A stretch of 64,000 nt of DNA, from contig NC_065541.1 of the NCBI RefSeq assembly GCF_932294415.1, positions 48,524,290 to 48,588,289 on the forward strand. Reading direction: 5' to 3'. This DNA is from Quercus robur. Lineage: Eukaryota > Streptophyta > Magnoliopsida > Fagales > Fagaceae. A model generated the notes under the pieces. It was not told the origin of the DNA. It searched no databases and saw only the letters and a program-made list of their open reading frames with translations. Positions 35,190 through 47,349 of this stretch are shown here, one piece after another. How positions within the stretch are numbered: the first letter of the stretch is position 1; the number at the start of each line of letters is the position of its first letter. The position numbers and the translations under genes are program-made.

Positions 35190-37582
35190 TTTCTTTAAAA
35201 AAGGTATGGGTTTTTCTCATTGAGATTTTAGAGTTTTTTGGTTTCAATCAAGATTCTTGGGAGTTTCTCTAAACTAATTTTTTTGGGGGTTTCTTGTTTC
35301 AAATTTTTTCTGGTTTGGGGTTTTTTTTTATGGATTCTTCGGAGCACACCCGAAGTTATTTTTGAGAGCTGGTGTGCTGTTTTAGTACCTCCATGGGATA
35401 GTTCTACATAAATGAGTTTTAATTTATGAACTTTGTTCTTGATAGGTCAAAAAAGTTTCAATCTACGTTTTAATTTATGAACTTTGCTCTGTCTGATGTT
35501 CATAGTTACAGAGTTCTAGCTGATTTACTGTGTGGATATTTGGTTGTTAGCTTTATTACCGTGATTACCTTGTATTTGGTTAGTTAGCTGCTGAGATTTT
35601 GTGCCTGGTCAGTGTGTATGTATAATTGGACTTGGCTGTGTAGTTTAGCTGGTTTTGTCAAGTTGTTGTTTGGGGTAGCTTGCCCTGTATTGTAGCCTTT
35701 GGCTGTTGTGGCTGGTTTTGTTGCTTAGCAAAAGTCACTAGATTATCGGGCGGGTGTATTGGGTCTTGTCTGGGCAACGTAAACTAGTCATTTTCCATTT
35801 CCACTAACATTTTCTTATTCGCATATTATTGGCAGTATCTCTTTTTAAGGTGCAATTATGTTGTGTTAATGATTTATCGTTGCATTTCTGGCTAAATCTA
35901 TGACAATGAATCAAGAGATCATATCCCAGTCCCCCATGGGTCTGATTTGAATTGGGAGGTGGGGATTGTGGTTTGAGAATAAAAAGAGATGAGGGCTTCT
36001 TTGTCCAAGTTCTTTAGTAATTTTTCTTTTACTACATTTTCAGATTATGTATATATCACATGCTTATAGTCATAGATAAAGATAATTCCAAGACATGCCA
36101 GTTCTCGTTGGTTTAGGTGGTAGTGGAACTTTAATTGAGATATGCAACAAAAAGTCTCTGGTTGTTCTTCTTGAATGAACACTCTGATGACTTGAGAGAC
36201 TTTCAAAAAAAGACAAGCGAATACTAAACAGTGATTGTTAACTGATTTATTGATTTTGGGACCCCCTTTGGGGGGTGGTTATGGTGATAGATTGAATGAA
36301 ATTCTCAACCCCTAAAGTTTGAAATAATCAAATCTTTAAGTTAGGTAACTGAATTTGAAAGCTCTTTCAAAAGGGTCAACCTCAACCTCAATTGCAAAAG
36401 TCTTAGTAACAACTACTTCCATGCCGGTAAACATTTGTCTCTCTCAAAATTCCTAGAACTGCAGATCATAAGGAATTTACTGCAGATCATAAGGAATTTA
36501 GTACATAAGGTAGTCTAGAGATGTCTGCTGTGTTAAGCTATATGATATTAATTTCAATTTACAAATATTGGAGACACATTATTTATTCCCTTGGTGATTT
36601 TTTTTGTTTATTACTGTTCTCCATTTATAAGGATCAATGTTCTCTGTGGATAACTGGTTCAAAACCTAGGCTTAATATGTTGGTATTGAATAAGCTTTAG
36701 TGGGAAGTAGGAAGTGGGAACACTATACAAATAATTATAGTGCTGTATCTAGAATGTCATCTTGTTCTGAGTTTTGTGACCTCCATTTTATTTTTAATGA
36801 GTAGAATATGATAATATGGCATCTCATCTTAGATACAACCTAAACTACTCATTTTCCCCAACCAAAAAGAAAGCCATATAATGCTGTGGAATAGGACAAT
36901 CTTGCACTAAAATGTTTAACCAAAAATAGATCATTGGAAGTATTTTTTTATTTTTTCATTTTATACTAAATAGTTGTTTCTCTAATTGGTTGCTTGTATG
37001 GAAAATAAAAGGAATTTAAATTTGGAAGAGAAGAAAGTTTGGAATAAAAAGAAAAATATTCATAAAGAAAAGATGTAATATGTACATTTCAATATAGGAA
37101 GGAATTTAGCATTTTTGTCTGTGAATTTAGCATTTGATATAAACATTTTAGTACCATGCGTTCTTTATTGTATTCTTTTAAATTTCATTCTTACACATGG
37201 ATTTTACTAAAATTTATTTGCAATATGGCGGCTACCCAAGTACTTATTAAAAAAAAAAAAAATGATGCCTAGCAAGTTAGAATTCCATGTGGGTTTTATC
37301 TTGTGTTTGAGGTTTGAGGTTTGAGGTTGAATACTTATTATTTCTATGGTTGAATTCCATGCTCTCAATTCTATTGCTTTGAGGTTTGATTTGCTTGTGT
37401 TTGTACATGAATTGGTCAATGAATTAGACCATAAGGGTGCTTGGTTATGAATTAGACCATAAGGGTGCTTCATCTATGCTTGGTTGTGGTTGAATTCCAT
37501 GCTCTCAATGCCTTTTCTTTTTTGTTTTCAATTTTGTTGCTTATTAGTGCTGCTTCTAAATTACTTTGGTGTTTGTTAGGTG
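35190..37582. other. Non-coding interior of the Harbinger-type element
   Basis: No coding sequence seen. It may hold 5' leader exons and introns for the Myb/SANT gene. A 3' splice-site-like TTTGTTAG lies directly before its start codon. A short direct repeat ('aattagaccataagggtgct') occurs twice near 37,425-37,470. Confidence 0.45.
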
Positions 37583-38721
37583 ATGGACTCACAAAATCAA
37601 AATCCCTTCTTCCTTGACATTTTACAAGACAATGAACAAGGTTTTGAGTCTTTTGACAGCAGTAATTTGATGTCCACTTCGCATTCAGACGTCAATGTCC
37701 ATCAATCTCCACCCCAAGTTGAAATGGGACAATCTATACCCCCTATTGCAAAAAAATCAACTACTAAGAGAGGTCAACGGGGAATCAACTTCACCATAGA
37801 TGAAGACATTAAGCTAGTGTCGGCGTGGCTCAATGTTAGCTTAGATGCCGTGACATCGACGGACCAAAAACACACAACATTTTGGGAGAGAATTTGGTCT
37901 ACCTTCCACAATGACAAGAAATTTAACCGCACTAAGGATTCTTTAAATAGTCGGTGGTCAACAATTCAAAGGGAGACCAACAAGTTCTGTGGATGCTTGG
38001 CCCAAATTGAGAATCAGAATGAAAGCGGTAAAACTGAGCATGACAAGATATTTAAACTCAACATTTAATATGTATTGTACATCAAAACACTTTTAGTTTT
38101 ATGATTCTTATTATTTTCAATTTTTTACTTTTGTAGATTGAAGATGCAAAAACTATGTATCAAATTAATTGCAAAAATGCATTTCAATTGGAGCATTGTT
38201 GGAGAATTTTGAGGAATGAAGCTAAGTGGTTGATTCTAAGAGATAGTTTGAAGGCCCGCACAAGACAACCAGCCACACAACCAGCCACACAATCCTTTGC
38301 AAGCTCAATAAATGTAGATGAAGATAATGAAGAGATGAACTCCGGCGAAACCTTAGAGAGACCTATAGGCAAGAAGGCCAAAAAGGAGAAATTAAAGAAA
38401 AGAAAGAATTGTGATGACGTGATCCCAACACTTTCCTCCCAATTGGACGAAATCAAGGAAGAAAAGAGAAGAATGCATGAGGAGAAAAAGGAAAGTATGC
38501 GCATTGCATTAGAAGAACGAAGAGAGGCAATGCGCATTGCATCCGAAGAACGAAGAGAGTTGATTCGTATCAAGGAAGAGAAGAATGAAGTAGAAAAGAG
38601 GAAAATGGAAGATGAACTTATGATGAAAGATACAAGAACTATGGATCCTGAACAAAAAGAATACATTCGTCTACGTCGTTTGGAAATCTTGGAGAGGTTA
38701 AGGTCTAAATATGCATCATAA
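37583..38721 (+). CDS. Harbinger accessory Myb/SANT-like DNA-binding protein (two exons, probably defective)
   Basis: Exon 1 (37,583-38,047) has an acidic N-terminus, then a Myb/SANT-like domain at about residues 65-140 with TIDEDIKLVSAWLN, FWERIW and SRWSTIQRETNKF. Exon 2 (38,137-38,721) continues with AFQLEHCWRILRNEAKW, the No-apical-meristem-associated C-terminal motif, then a long charged coiled coil rich in EERREAMRIA-type repeats, and ends at TAA. PIF/Harbinger elements use such a protein with the transposase to bind their ends. The acceptor TTTTGTAG is intact. The position expected for the donor reads AAG/ATATTT, not AAG/GTATTT, so splicing is probably lost and a truncated protein of about 161 residues would result. 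The ATG at 37,583 is preceded by a splice-acceptor-like sequence. Confidence 0.82.
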
Positions 38722-38959
38722 TGGAATATTATTATTGACAATATCATCAAGTAATTTTTTGTATATTGCAAAAATACTAGCACATAATTTTTTGTAGTCT
38801 TTACTTGTGCAAGGAAATAGATGCAATGTTGTAAATTTTGTATTGTGCTGGTTGTACTTGCTGATTTTATTTGTTGTAAATGTTATTTGAATGTAAATAT
38901 GCTATTTTATTGGTTGCTAATTTTATTAGTTGTATATGCTATTTTTCTGCACTTTCTCA
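38722..38959. other. 3' flank of the Myb/SANT gene
   Basis: AT-rich with TTGTA-type motifs. It may contain the poly-A signal. Nothing else seen. Confidence 0.4.
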
Positions 38960-39910
38960 ACAGGTTGCTGTACTTGCATTGTGTTATTTTTCTGCATAAT
39001 GTTATTTTTCTGCATAATTATATTTTTGCATAGTGTTATTGTTCTGCATAATGTTATTTTTCTGCAGTGTCACTTTTCTGCATAGTGTCATTTTTCTGCA
39101 TAGTGTTATTGTTCTGCAGTGTTCTTTTTCTGCATACTGTTACTTTTTTGCATAATGTGATTTTTCTGCATAATGTGATTTTTCTGCATAATTATTTTTC
39201 TGCATAGTGTTATTGTTCTGCAGTGTTATTTTTCTGCATACTGTCATTTTTCTGCATAATGTGATTTTTCTGCATAATTATTTTTCTGCATAGTGTCATT
39301 TTTCTGCATACTGTGATTTTTCTGCATAATTATTTTTCTGCATAGTATTATTTTTCTGCATAGTGTCACTTTTCTGCATAGTATCATTTTTCTGCAGTGT
39401 TAATTTTTCTGCATAATGTGATTTTTCTGCATAATTATTTTTCTGCATACTGTTATTTTTCTGCATAGTGTCATTTTTCTGCATAGTGTTATTGTTCTGC
39501 AGTGTTATTTTTCTGCATACTGTTATTTTTCTGCATATTGTCATTTTTCTGCATAATGTGATTTTTCTGCATAATTATTTTTCTGCATAGTGTCATTTTT
39601 CTGCATAGTGTCACTTTTCTGCATAATGTCATTTTTCTGCATACTGTTATTTTTCTGCATACTATTATTTTTCTGCAGTGTTATTTTTCTGCATACTGTT
39701 ATTTTTCTGCATAATGTGATTTTTCTGCATAATTATTTTTCTGCATAGTGTTATTTTTCTACATAGTGTCATTTTTCTGCAGTGTTATTTTTCTACATAC
39801 TGTTATTTTTCTGCATACTGTTATTTTTCTGTATAATGTGATTTTTCTGCATACTGTCATTTTTCTGAATTCTGCAGACATGATTTTCTGCATAGTTCTA
39901 CATTACTTTT
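38960..39910. repeat. Minisatellite, ~18-bp unit TTTTTCTGCATAGTGTCA
   Basis: About fifty imperfect copies of a TTTTTCTGCATA core with variable 4-7-bp linkers. The long open frames here on both strands are only a product of the repeat. Confidence 0.95.
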
Positions 39911-40194
39911 CTGCTGTTAGCAGGGGGTTAAATACCCCTGTTTGAGATAAAGAAAGAAAAATTATTGTTCTACATGGTTCTACATTATTGTTCTACTGTG
40001 TTTTAAATTATTGAATAACTATAAATTATGAGTGGACTTTTACTAAATGAATTATTAGGTATAGAATGTCAATGTATGGTAGAAAAGGTGTTTGCTTTAG
40101 GCTACATATACTGATTTACTAAACCGAATGGAATAGATAATTTTGTCAAAGTGGGTGGAAATTAGAGAGAAAATGGTCATATTTATAGAGCAAG

Positions 40195-40456
40195 AATGTG
40201 ACTTGAGTTTGAATTTCAAAAATTTGACCTTTAGGTTTGAATTTACCATTGGGTTTAAAGTTAAAAAATATGACATTTAGGTTTGAATTTACAATTTGGT
40301 TTAAAGTTAAAAAAAAATATGACCTTTAGGTTTGAATTTACCATTGGATTTAAAGTTAAAAAAAAATATGACCTTTAGGTTTGAATTTATCATTGGGTTT
40401 AAAGTTTAAAAAAAAAAATGATCTTTAGGTTTGAATTTACCATTGGGTTTAAAGTT

Positions 40457-40517
<61 letters not shown>

Positions 40518-40775
40518 CATTTAGGTTTGAATTTACCATTGGCTTTAAAGTTAAAAAAAATGACATTTAGGTTTGAATTTATCATTGGGTTTAAAGTTAA
40601 AAAAAATATGATCTTTAGGTTTGAATTTACCATTGGGTTTAAAGTTAAAAAAAAAAAAAATATGACTTTTAGGTTTGAATTTACCATTGGATTTAAAGTT
40701 AAAAAAATATGACATTTATGTTTGAATTTACCATTGGGTTTAAAGTTAGGTTTGAATTTACCGTTTGAATTTCAA
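40195..40775. repeat. Tandem repeat with core TTTAGGTTTGAATTTACCAT
   Basis: About twelve copies of a 45-60-bp unit with A-rich linkers of varying length, including a TA microsatellite at about 40,472-40,515. Confidence 0.93.
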
Positions 40776-40834
40776 AATTATGATCGGTGGATATAACAAT
40801 AAAAATTATGATCGTTGGTCCAAAAAAAAAAAAT

Positions 40835-41180
40835 GACCGTTGATCGGAGACATCGATTCAATAGCATCAATTTGGTTACCGATTCTAGTAATACGGTGGT
40901 CGGAGACATCGATTCAACATTATCAATTCGGTCACCGATTCTAGTAATACGGTGGTCGGAGACATCGATTCGGCGACGATCGTCGAAGACATCAATTTGG
41001 CGGCGGTCGTCGGAGACATAGATTCGGCGACGGTCGTCGTAAGACATCGATTCGACGGCGGTCGTCGGAGACACTATTACAACAATCGGCCCACCGGTGA
41101 TGGCAGTACAATGGTAGGAGACACCAATCCGGTGGGCCATCGAACCTCCACCACAAGCGGCTCTATTGGCCAAGCCACCG
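40835..41180. repeat. GC-richer tandem repeat with core GTCGGAGACATCGATTC
   Basis: Eight or so degenerate copies of a 25-70-bp unit. The open frames here come from the repeat. It differs in composition from the AT-rich blocks on either side. Confidence 0.85.
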
Positions 41181-41571
41181 GTGTTAGTAGTTTACTTAAA
41201 ATATAAGTTTAAATTAAAAAAGTATAACCATTAGTGAAAATAATAAAAAATTGATGAATAATGAATATTTTATTGAATAGTCTTGTAAAATAGATAAACT
41301 GATGTGAGTGTTTTGTAAAAGTAATGGTGTAAAATAGAAAAAATAGGTTTTTTGTGTAAAATAGACGGAATCTTTTAGACGAGCTGATGTGAATGCCCTT
41401 ATTGTGTTTGATATATTATTTTATTGTATTGTGTATATTATTTTAATATGTTGAATATTAAAATAAAATCTTTGATGTTGGATGTATTATAAAATATGGT
41501 GTTAAAATAGATAAAGTCGTGTTTTGAGTTGTTAAAAGCTACATTTTTTAGCTTTCTTACTATGAATGCTC

Positions 41572-41805
41572 TAAGATCATGTATCTAATTTTTACCTTAT
41601 TCATAACAAAGTGACTATGAGTAATTAGTTATGACATACCATTTTGGTTGGTGCCCTTAACTTATTCTTCTTTTTTAAATGTAAGTGTTCTCAGAGCATC
41701 TATTTAATCTACGGATAAGTGTAGTTTTTTGTCCCATACACATTGGGAATACAAATAAGGAGAAATCTCTAAAGTTGATCCCAAAGTATTTGAATGAAAG
41801 ACTTA
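41572..41805. repeat. Unit 4 spacer
   Basis: It matches units 1 and 3 at about 5,520 and 20,520. No gene. Confidence 0.7.
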
Positions 41806-42097
41806 GGAGGTGTTTGAATTTCTAGTTTCCATAACTCATATCTCTATTTTCAGTTTTTGTTTCCATTACTCAATTCTCTGATTTTTTAGTGATAAGTTAT
41901 GGAAACTAAAAACACATTTTAGGTATTTTCAGTTTCCATAACTCTGTTTTCAATGGCATTTTCATAATTAAACCCACAACATGGGTCCCATAGTCAGAGC
42001 AAAGTCACACCAGCCCACCTTTTGCAATGGCTCTCTTTGCCAAACACATTCTCAGTTCGTTCTTTCTTTCTTTCTTTCTTTCTTTTTTTTCTTTTTT

Positions 42098-42135
<38 letters not shown>

Positions 42136-42221
42136 CCTGCCTTTCTCATCTCAAACCCATTAAAAAAAAAAAAAAATCAAGAAACAAACTTTTCTTTCTC
42201 TGTTCTTTGCTGCAAGCATCT

Positions 42222-42255
<34 letters not shown>

Positions 42256-43198
42256 CGCCTTTCTCATCTCAGACCCATTAAAAAAATCAAAAAACATAAG
42301 CACGGAGGAACGATGGCGATTGGAACTTCCACGGGCACGGATCAGTCTTTTAGCACACAACATCGACGGATAAAGGGTTGGGTGATGGTGGAGATTGACG
42401 GCGCTGGGTGGCGGTGGAGATCGGCGCCGCAAGTCCAGACCGTGATTTTCGCTGCTGGGTTCGTGGAGGGGTTTGGGAGAATAATACGGGAAAAACGAAG
42501 AGAAAATCAAAGCAAAAAACGAAGACAAACCCAGTTGACTAACCCACTCAAAATCAATCTCAACACAAAAAATTCCAACACAATTAACATTGAAACCTCT
42601 AGGAAATGAAACACATAAATCCAGAAAAATATAAAAATCCGCATTAAAAGAAACAAACAAACAAACCCAGAATAGTTTGGGCAAAATCTGATGCCAACAA
42701 ACCCAGAACAGTCTCACGCCATTCGATGCCAACAACAGCGGTGGATTCTTTGTCTCGAGGTTCTGCGCTGACCAATCTTTCCTCCGCTAAACTACTAGGC
42801 TGAGCCGCCGGTGCAAACCTTGTCGGTCACCAACGTTCACGGCATGATCTGCTTGTGAGTTTGTGAGCTTCGGCCCCTGGTGGAGAAGAAGGCTGAGCTT
42901 GTGAGCTTAGTGGTAGAGAGTGTAGGGTGAAGAGAGAGAGAGAGTAACAGGGGTGAAGGGAAAATGAGAGAAGAGAAAATGGTGGGGAATGGTTCCGTGG
43001 ATAAGCTTAACAGGAGGACTGACCAAGTTACAGGAATAGGTCCCACAAAAATCAGAAAAGTGTGAGTGATGAAAAGCTGAGTTATGCGGGCCAAACGGGT
43101 GTAATTAAAAAATTTAGATATTTTAAATGATGAGTGATGAGTAACGAAAATTGAGTGAAGAGTGACGAGTGATGATAAAAAAAAATCCAAACAAGCCC
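41806..43198. mobile_element. 1.4-kb Harbinger-type non-autonomous element
   Basis: The ends GGAGGTGTTTGAATTT and GGGCTTGTTTGGATTT (inverted) are flanked by TTA. Units 1 and 3 show the site without it. Subterminal ATAACTCA/GTAATGGA-type repeats occur at both ends. Long T tracts lie at 42,075-42,135 and 42,223-42,255. A GC-richer stretch at about 42,300-42,480 looks like a captured host fragment but has no recognisable domain. Confidence 0.8.
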
Positions 43199-44727
43199 TT
43201 AAACTCATGATCTCATGGATCATGTAACACTTTAAAACAATTAGACAAGCCCTTTAGGGTTGATTGGTGATCGTTAATTGATCCACAATGGATTCATACT
43301 CTTCATTAGTCATTGACAAATAGAATTAAAAAGGAGGTAAAATTTAAGTATAGTTTCTTAAGTGTTGTATTGTATGTTTTCCAATTAAATTCAATTCTGT
43401 AGTTGTACTTAAGAAAGATAACATTGTTTGTACTGCATTAATCAATACAACCACATGGTTAAATTTAATTAAGAAACTTAAGGTACAACATTTAAAGTAC
43501 AATACATGTATTTTTTTTAAGGAAAATTGCACTTTTCCTTTCTTAAATATATGACAACTGCAATGCCCCCATTTTTAGAAACATACATTGATTTGTATCC
43601 AAACCCGCATTAAATTAACTTTAGTATTCTTCCCATTTTGTTATAGTTAGCGTGGGGGTGGGGGGAAGAGGAAAATTGCAATTGTTGAATACTTAATGGT
43701 TGCAGATTACAATATTTAACAAAGATATGCATTTTTTTCATTTGTGCTTGTTTGGTAAATTTTGTTGAGACACAAAGAATTCATTTTTCTTAGAATGTAC
43801 TCCTCTTCTTATTTACTAAAACAATTCTAGGATGCATTTCTCATTCTCATTAAGTGAGTCGGGTGTTGTGACCACACCTACAAATCTATCTTTTATTCTC
43901 AGCAAAAAAAGTTCTCCCCATTGTAAGCTATAACTGAACTCCTTTTGCCATTATCCTCCTCATTTTTACTAAAATCGAGGATTCTCATTTTAACCTCTCA
44001 TTCTAGTTTTTACGAAAAGGTTAGAGGACTCATTTAAGCACAATTCACAGGCTCAAATGATCTTTCTCCTCTTTGTTTTCTCTTCTCTCTTTTCCTTCTC
44101 AAGTCCTCTCCGTCAAAACTAAACTCCTAATCCTCCCATTCATCTTCGTCCACCTCGACCTTGAAAGGTGTCTCAGGTTGAGTTGAGGCAACAAAACAAC
44201 ACAAAGAGGAGCTAGTCAAGAAATAAAGGAAAGTTAAGGAGGTGTTGAAGTACCATGGTCGTGCAAAGAGGAGGATGAGTACAAGAGTATATGATGCTCA
44301 TGATGATTACAAATCACGATGATTCGATCATCATGAAAATGAAGGAAGATGAGGAATTTGCTTAGATGATCATTGTGGATAACTTGTCAATCAATCGTTT
44401 CCCAAAAAGGTGGCTCCAGGTCTCTTTTTAGGAATGCCTAGCTTTTATATTAGGAAATTGTGAATTTTGTGGTGAATTTCAAATGTTTTAGATAGTTAGG
44501 TTTCTTTTTCTTTGCTTTGTGGCACGGATACAAATTTACGATGAGGCAGATTTTTTTGTGGTGTTTGGAGGTGGGTACGAAATTTCTTAAATTTTTTAAA
44601 AAAAAATTGTAAAAAATTGGTTGACATTAAAAATAAATAAATAAATTGGGGAACATGTATCTAGTAAATATTATTTTATTTGAAAAATTATTATGTAAAA
44701 AATTATCTTATTTAGGAAAATTACATC
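43199..44727. other. End of unit 4, then unassigned sequence
   Basis: 43,199 to about 43,800 matches the unit spacer (compare 8,330-9,260 and 24,703-25,070). About 43,800-44,727 has no recognisable gene. Confidence 0.55.
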
Positions 44728-45507
44728 TGTAGGGGTAAAATTCCCAAGTCAACAATGGGCCTTGGGCCCCGCACGGAGTCCAGCCATGACCAAAAGGAAA
44801 AAGGGAGACCAAAAGACTTCCAGCCCAACCCTGTTGATCCCAACTTATTTAAAAAGACGTCCGAGGAGGAATGTCTCTTCGGACACACCAAATACGGGCC
44901 CAATATGCGCCCCATCCACAGTGAAGAATCATCCCAAACAAATGTGGGTAGTAGGATGAGCCTCACAAAGCAGGAAGAAGGAAGAAAATGTAAGACGTCT
45001 AGGGGGAGACCACAACTGTCGCATTAAATGCAAGGAAGCTACTTTTCCAGCCGCATTAATGTGGAAAAGACAGGCGAACAGTGTTACATTGGCTAATGCA
45101 ACTCACAGAAAGATAAGGTGGATGTCCGATGGGACAGGCACTCAAGTGAAAGTCTAGATGGTTAACAAGTGTAAGACTCTTATCAATTTAAGGAGGTTAT
45201 ATAAGAGAAGGAAATCCCCATGAAGAAGGGATCGGAAATTGGAAAACAAAAAGGAGATAGGAAGAAAGAGCAAGGCAATAGTTTTTGATCAGAACCAGAG
45301 GTGCACCCATACGTTTATTCGGACTAAGTATCCTGTGGATATTAAGGAGATATTCTTACGTTCAAACTACTACATGACATGCAATTAACTAACGTTCACT
45401 TCGTCCAGTCCTAGTTTTGTAACCCGTTCTCTACAAATTCATTGTCTAAGATCCTTTGGGCCAGAACCACCTACTTTTGGGCCTGGGCCCCAAAGACAGA
45501 CCTTACA
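44728..45507 (+). mobile_element. Solo LTR, 780 bp, same family as 14,188-14,959
   Basis: It starts TGTAGGGG and ends CCTTACA, with flanks ACATC and ACAAC (a target duplication with one mismatch). A TATA box, TTATATAAG, lies at about 45,197. It shares blocks and length with the LTR at 14,188. No internal region. Confidence 0.8.
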
Positions 45508-46799
45508 ACAACTTATCCACTTATGGTTTGTCCCGAATTTAAATTATCTATTTATGGCTTGAAATTTGACACTTTACCCACTTAAACTCTATTATGTTAA
45601 GCTTCCATTACCCACCTCTTTATTTTTTTTGTTAAAAAACAAATTTTAATAAAAAACATGACACAAAACATTTCAAAAGGTTAGGGTTTGAAGAAATCTT
45701 TTCACACTATATCAAGTTGCCCATAACTTATATGCAAATTTGCAACAGAAAATGTTATAAAAAAAGAAAAAAGAAAATTGAGGATTTAATTTTACTTTTT
45801 ATTTTTAAAAAAAGGACCTTACTTGGCAATACCCTTCAGCGCAACGTTAGTAGACATTGTATTCTGCACTGCCATTTTGACAATAATGAGAAACTAATTA
45901 AAATCACAAACCCAATACACAAAATGTAACACTGTCATTTTCGAAATTTCAGACCGAACAATAAGAAAATTTTTTGAAAAAACAAAAAGACCCACTTGAT
46001 CTGTTCATTAATCTCGGCCTCATGTTCATAGAATATTTCGGGCGAGCAAAAGAGAGTTGTGGGACTGAGAATAAGATCAAGCTCTTTCTTAACCTCTTCA
46101 AAGAGTTGTGGGACAGTGGCCTCCCATTTTTTCAGTAATTGTACATTTTTGAAAAAACCAAAATACATTGTATGATCTTTTGCGTTTTGTGTTATGTCTT
46201 TAGTGGAGTTTAAGTTCTCTCTCTCCCAAACCCAACCAATATTCATGCTCTATTTTATTTTTTCTTTATTTATTTATTTTTTGTCTTTTAGGCTAATACT
46301 GGATGTTTGCTTCATTTTGATGGGTTTGTCACAAAAAGCTTTCACAATTAGAACTTTGTTTGAGAGAAGTTTTGATATTAATTCGTATTTGTTTGAATTT
46401 TTTTATGTAATGTTCATCCATCTTTTGCAAAATTTTAAACCCTAGTTTTTTGATATATTTTATGTTATATTTTTGAATTAAAAGTAATGTAATTTGCCTT
46501 ATTAAAAATATTGTAATTTTCTTGTTACTGAAAATTGTAGAAATTGTTTAATTATAACTTTGTGAAAGAACATTGCTTTTTTATACATGACTTTTTATAT
46601 GTATTTGGAATAGGGTTATATGCATGTAAAATTAAATAGTTATTTTTAAAAAAATGATATTTGGGATACATCACCTTGTTATGAAAAAAAAACTACAATC
46701 CGCTAGAATGTATTCCAACTACATTCCACTAGAATACATTATGTGAGAAGAGTTACTAAACAGTAAAACCTACTTAAAGGCTAAAACGCTTAGGCAGTA
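45508..46799. other. AT-rich intergenic region
   Basis: No gene supported. A minus-strand frame at 45,935-46,246 has fairly ordinary composition but no family motif. Confidence 0.4.
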
Positions 46800-47349
46800 A
46801 TGGATGAAAACAATTCATTCAAGGAGGGTTATGATAAGAGAAGTCACTGAAATTGTTTAATTTAAAATATATAATTAAAAAAAAAATACCCAAAAGACCA
46901 ACCCACCTTCAGATTACATGCATGGAGGGACTGTTGGAGTAGTGAATTTTTGTTTAATAATAAAAGCAACACTAACAATTGAATGAATAGAATGTTTGAC
47001 TGTTTCAGGTCGATCTGTTTATGGCCCAAACCCGTAAAACCCCCAGTCATTTTCGTAGGTCGTGTCAAACATTGACACCCCTAAATGATAGTAATCGGCG
47101 AAACAAAAACAGCCTGACAAATTGCAATTACAAAACTATATTCACTAGCATATGAGCATTTCATCCAGTAAACAAATTCAATATTTTATAAGAAAACATT
47201 CAAGGAAATATAATAAATTAAAATTAAAAAGTGGAAATTAATTATTAAGGAGCAAGAAAGCTCCAGCAATTGTAAGAACTTGATCTTCTACATGAAAAAA
47301 ACTGAAGTCAGTGAGAGGAAAAGGTCAGAAGAGGTTATCTTATTCTTAG
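46800..47349. other. KLCR 3' flank
   Basis: It corresponds to 2,600-3,099 in unit 1. About 46,996-47,083 is absent from unit 1 and looks like a small insertion. Poly-A signals of the gene should lie here, read leftward. Confidence 0.6.

Larger units (their letters stand above)
34708..41398 (+). mobile_element. 6.7-kb Harbinger-type element carrying only the Myb/SANT gene
   Basis: The terminal inverted repeats GAGCATTCGTATCAGCTC and GGGCATTCACATCAGCTC are flanked by TTA on both sides (34,705-34,707 and 41,399-41,401), the PIF/Harbinger signature. Inside are a leader region with a pyrimidine-rich start (about 34,950-35,100), the Myb/SANT accessory gene at 37,583-38,721, a long minisatellite and two further repeat blocks. 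No DDE transposase was found, so the element would need a partner. The segment 34,720-34,880 has repeated GTGTAAA-type motifs that may be subterminal binding sites. Confidence 0.85.
34539..41571. mobile_element. Outer Harbinger-type MITE, split by a larger element
   Basis: GAGCATCCCCAT at 34,539 and the inverted GAGCATTCATAG ending at 41,571 are flanked by TAA on both sides. Removing the inner element (34,708-41,398 and one TTA) would leave a MITE of about 340 bp. The inverted repeats are short, so this call is weaker than that for the inner element. Confidence 0.6.

Noticed and set aside
38184-38783. 199-residue minus-strand open frame
   Set aside because: Antisense shadow of the Myb/SANT exon 2 coiled coil.
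38960-39910. Possible CRISPR-like array
   Set aside because: The units are contiguous 17-20-bp repeats without unique spacers, in a plant transposon. It is a minisatellite.
40778-41206. Arg/Asp-rich open frames on both strands
   Set aside because: They come from a tandem repeat with the GACATCGATTC core.
42022-42735. Two overlapping open frames of about 190 residues on opposite strands
   Set aside because: Both depend on poly-T/poly-A tracts (Phe and Lys runs) within a Harbinger-type element and show no domain.
45935-46246. 103-residue minus-strand open frame
   Set aside because: Composition is fairly normal, but there is no recognisable family, start context or splice pattern to support it.
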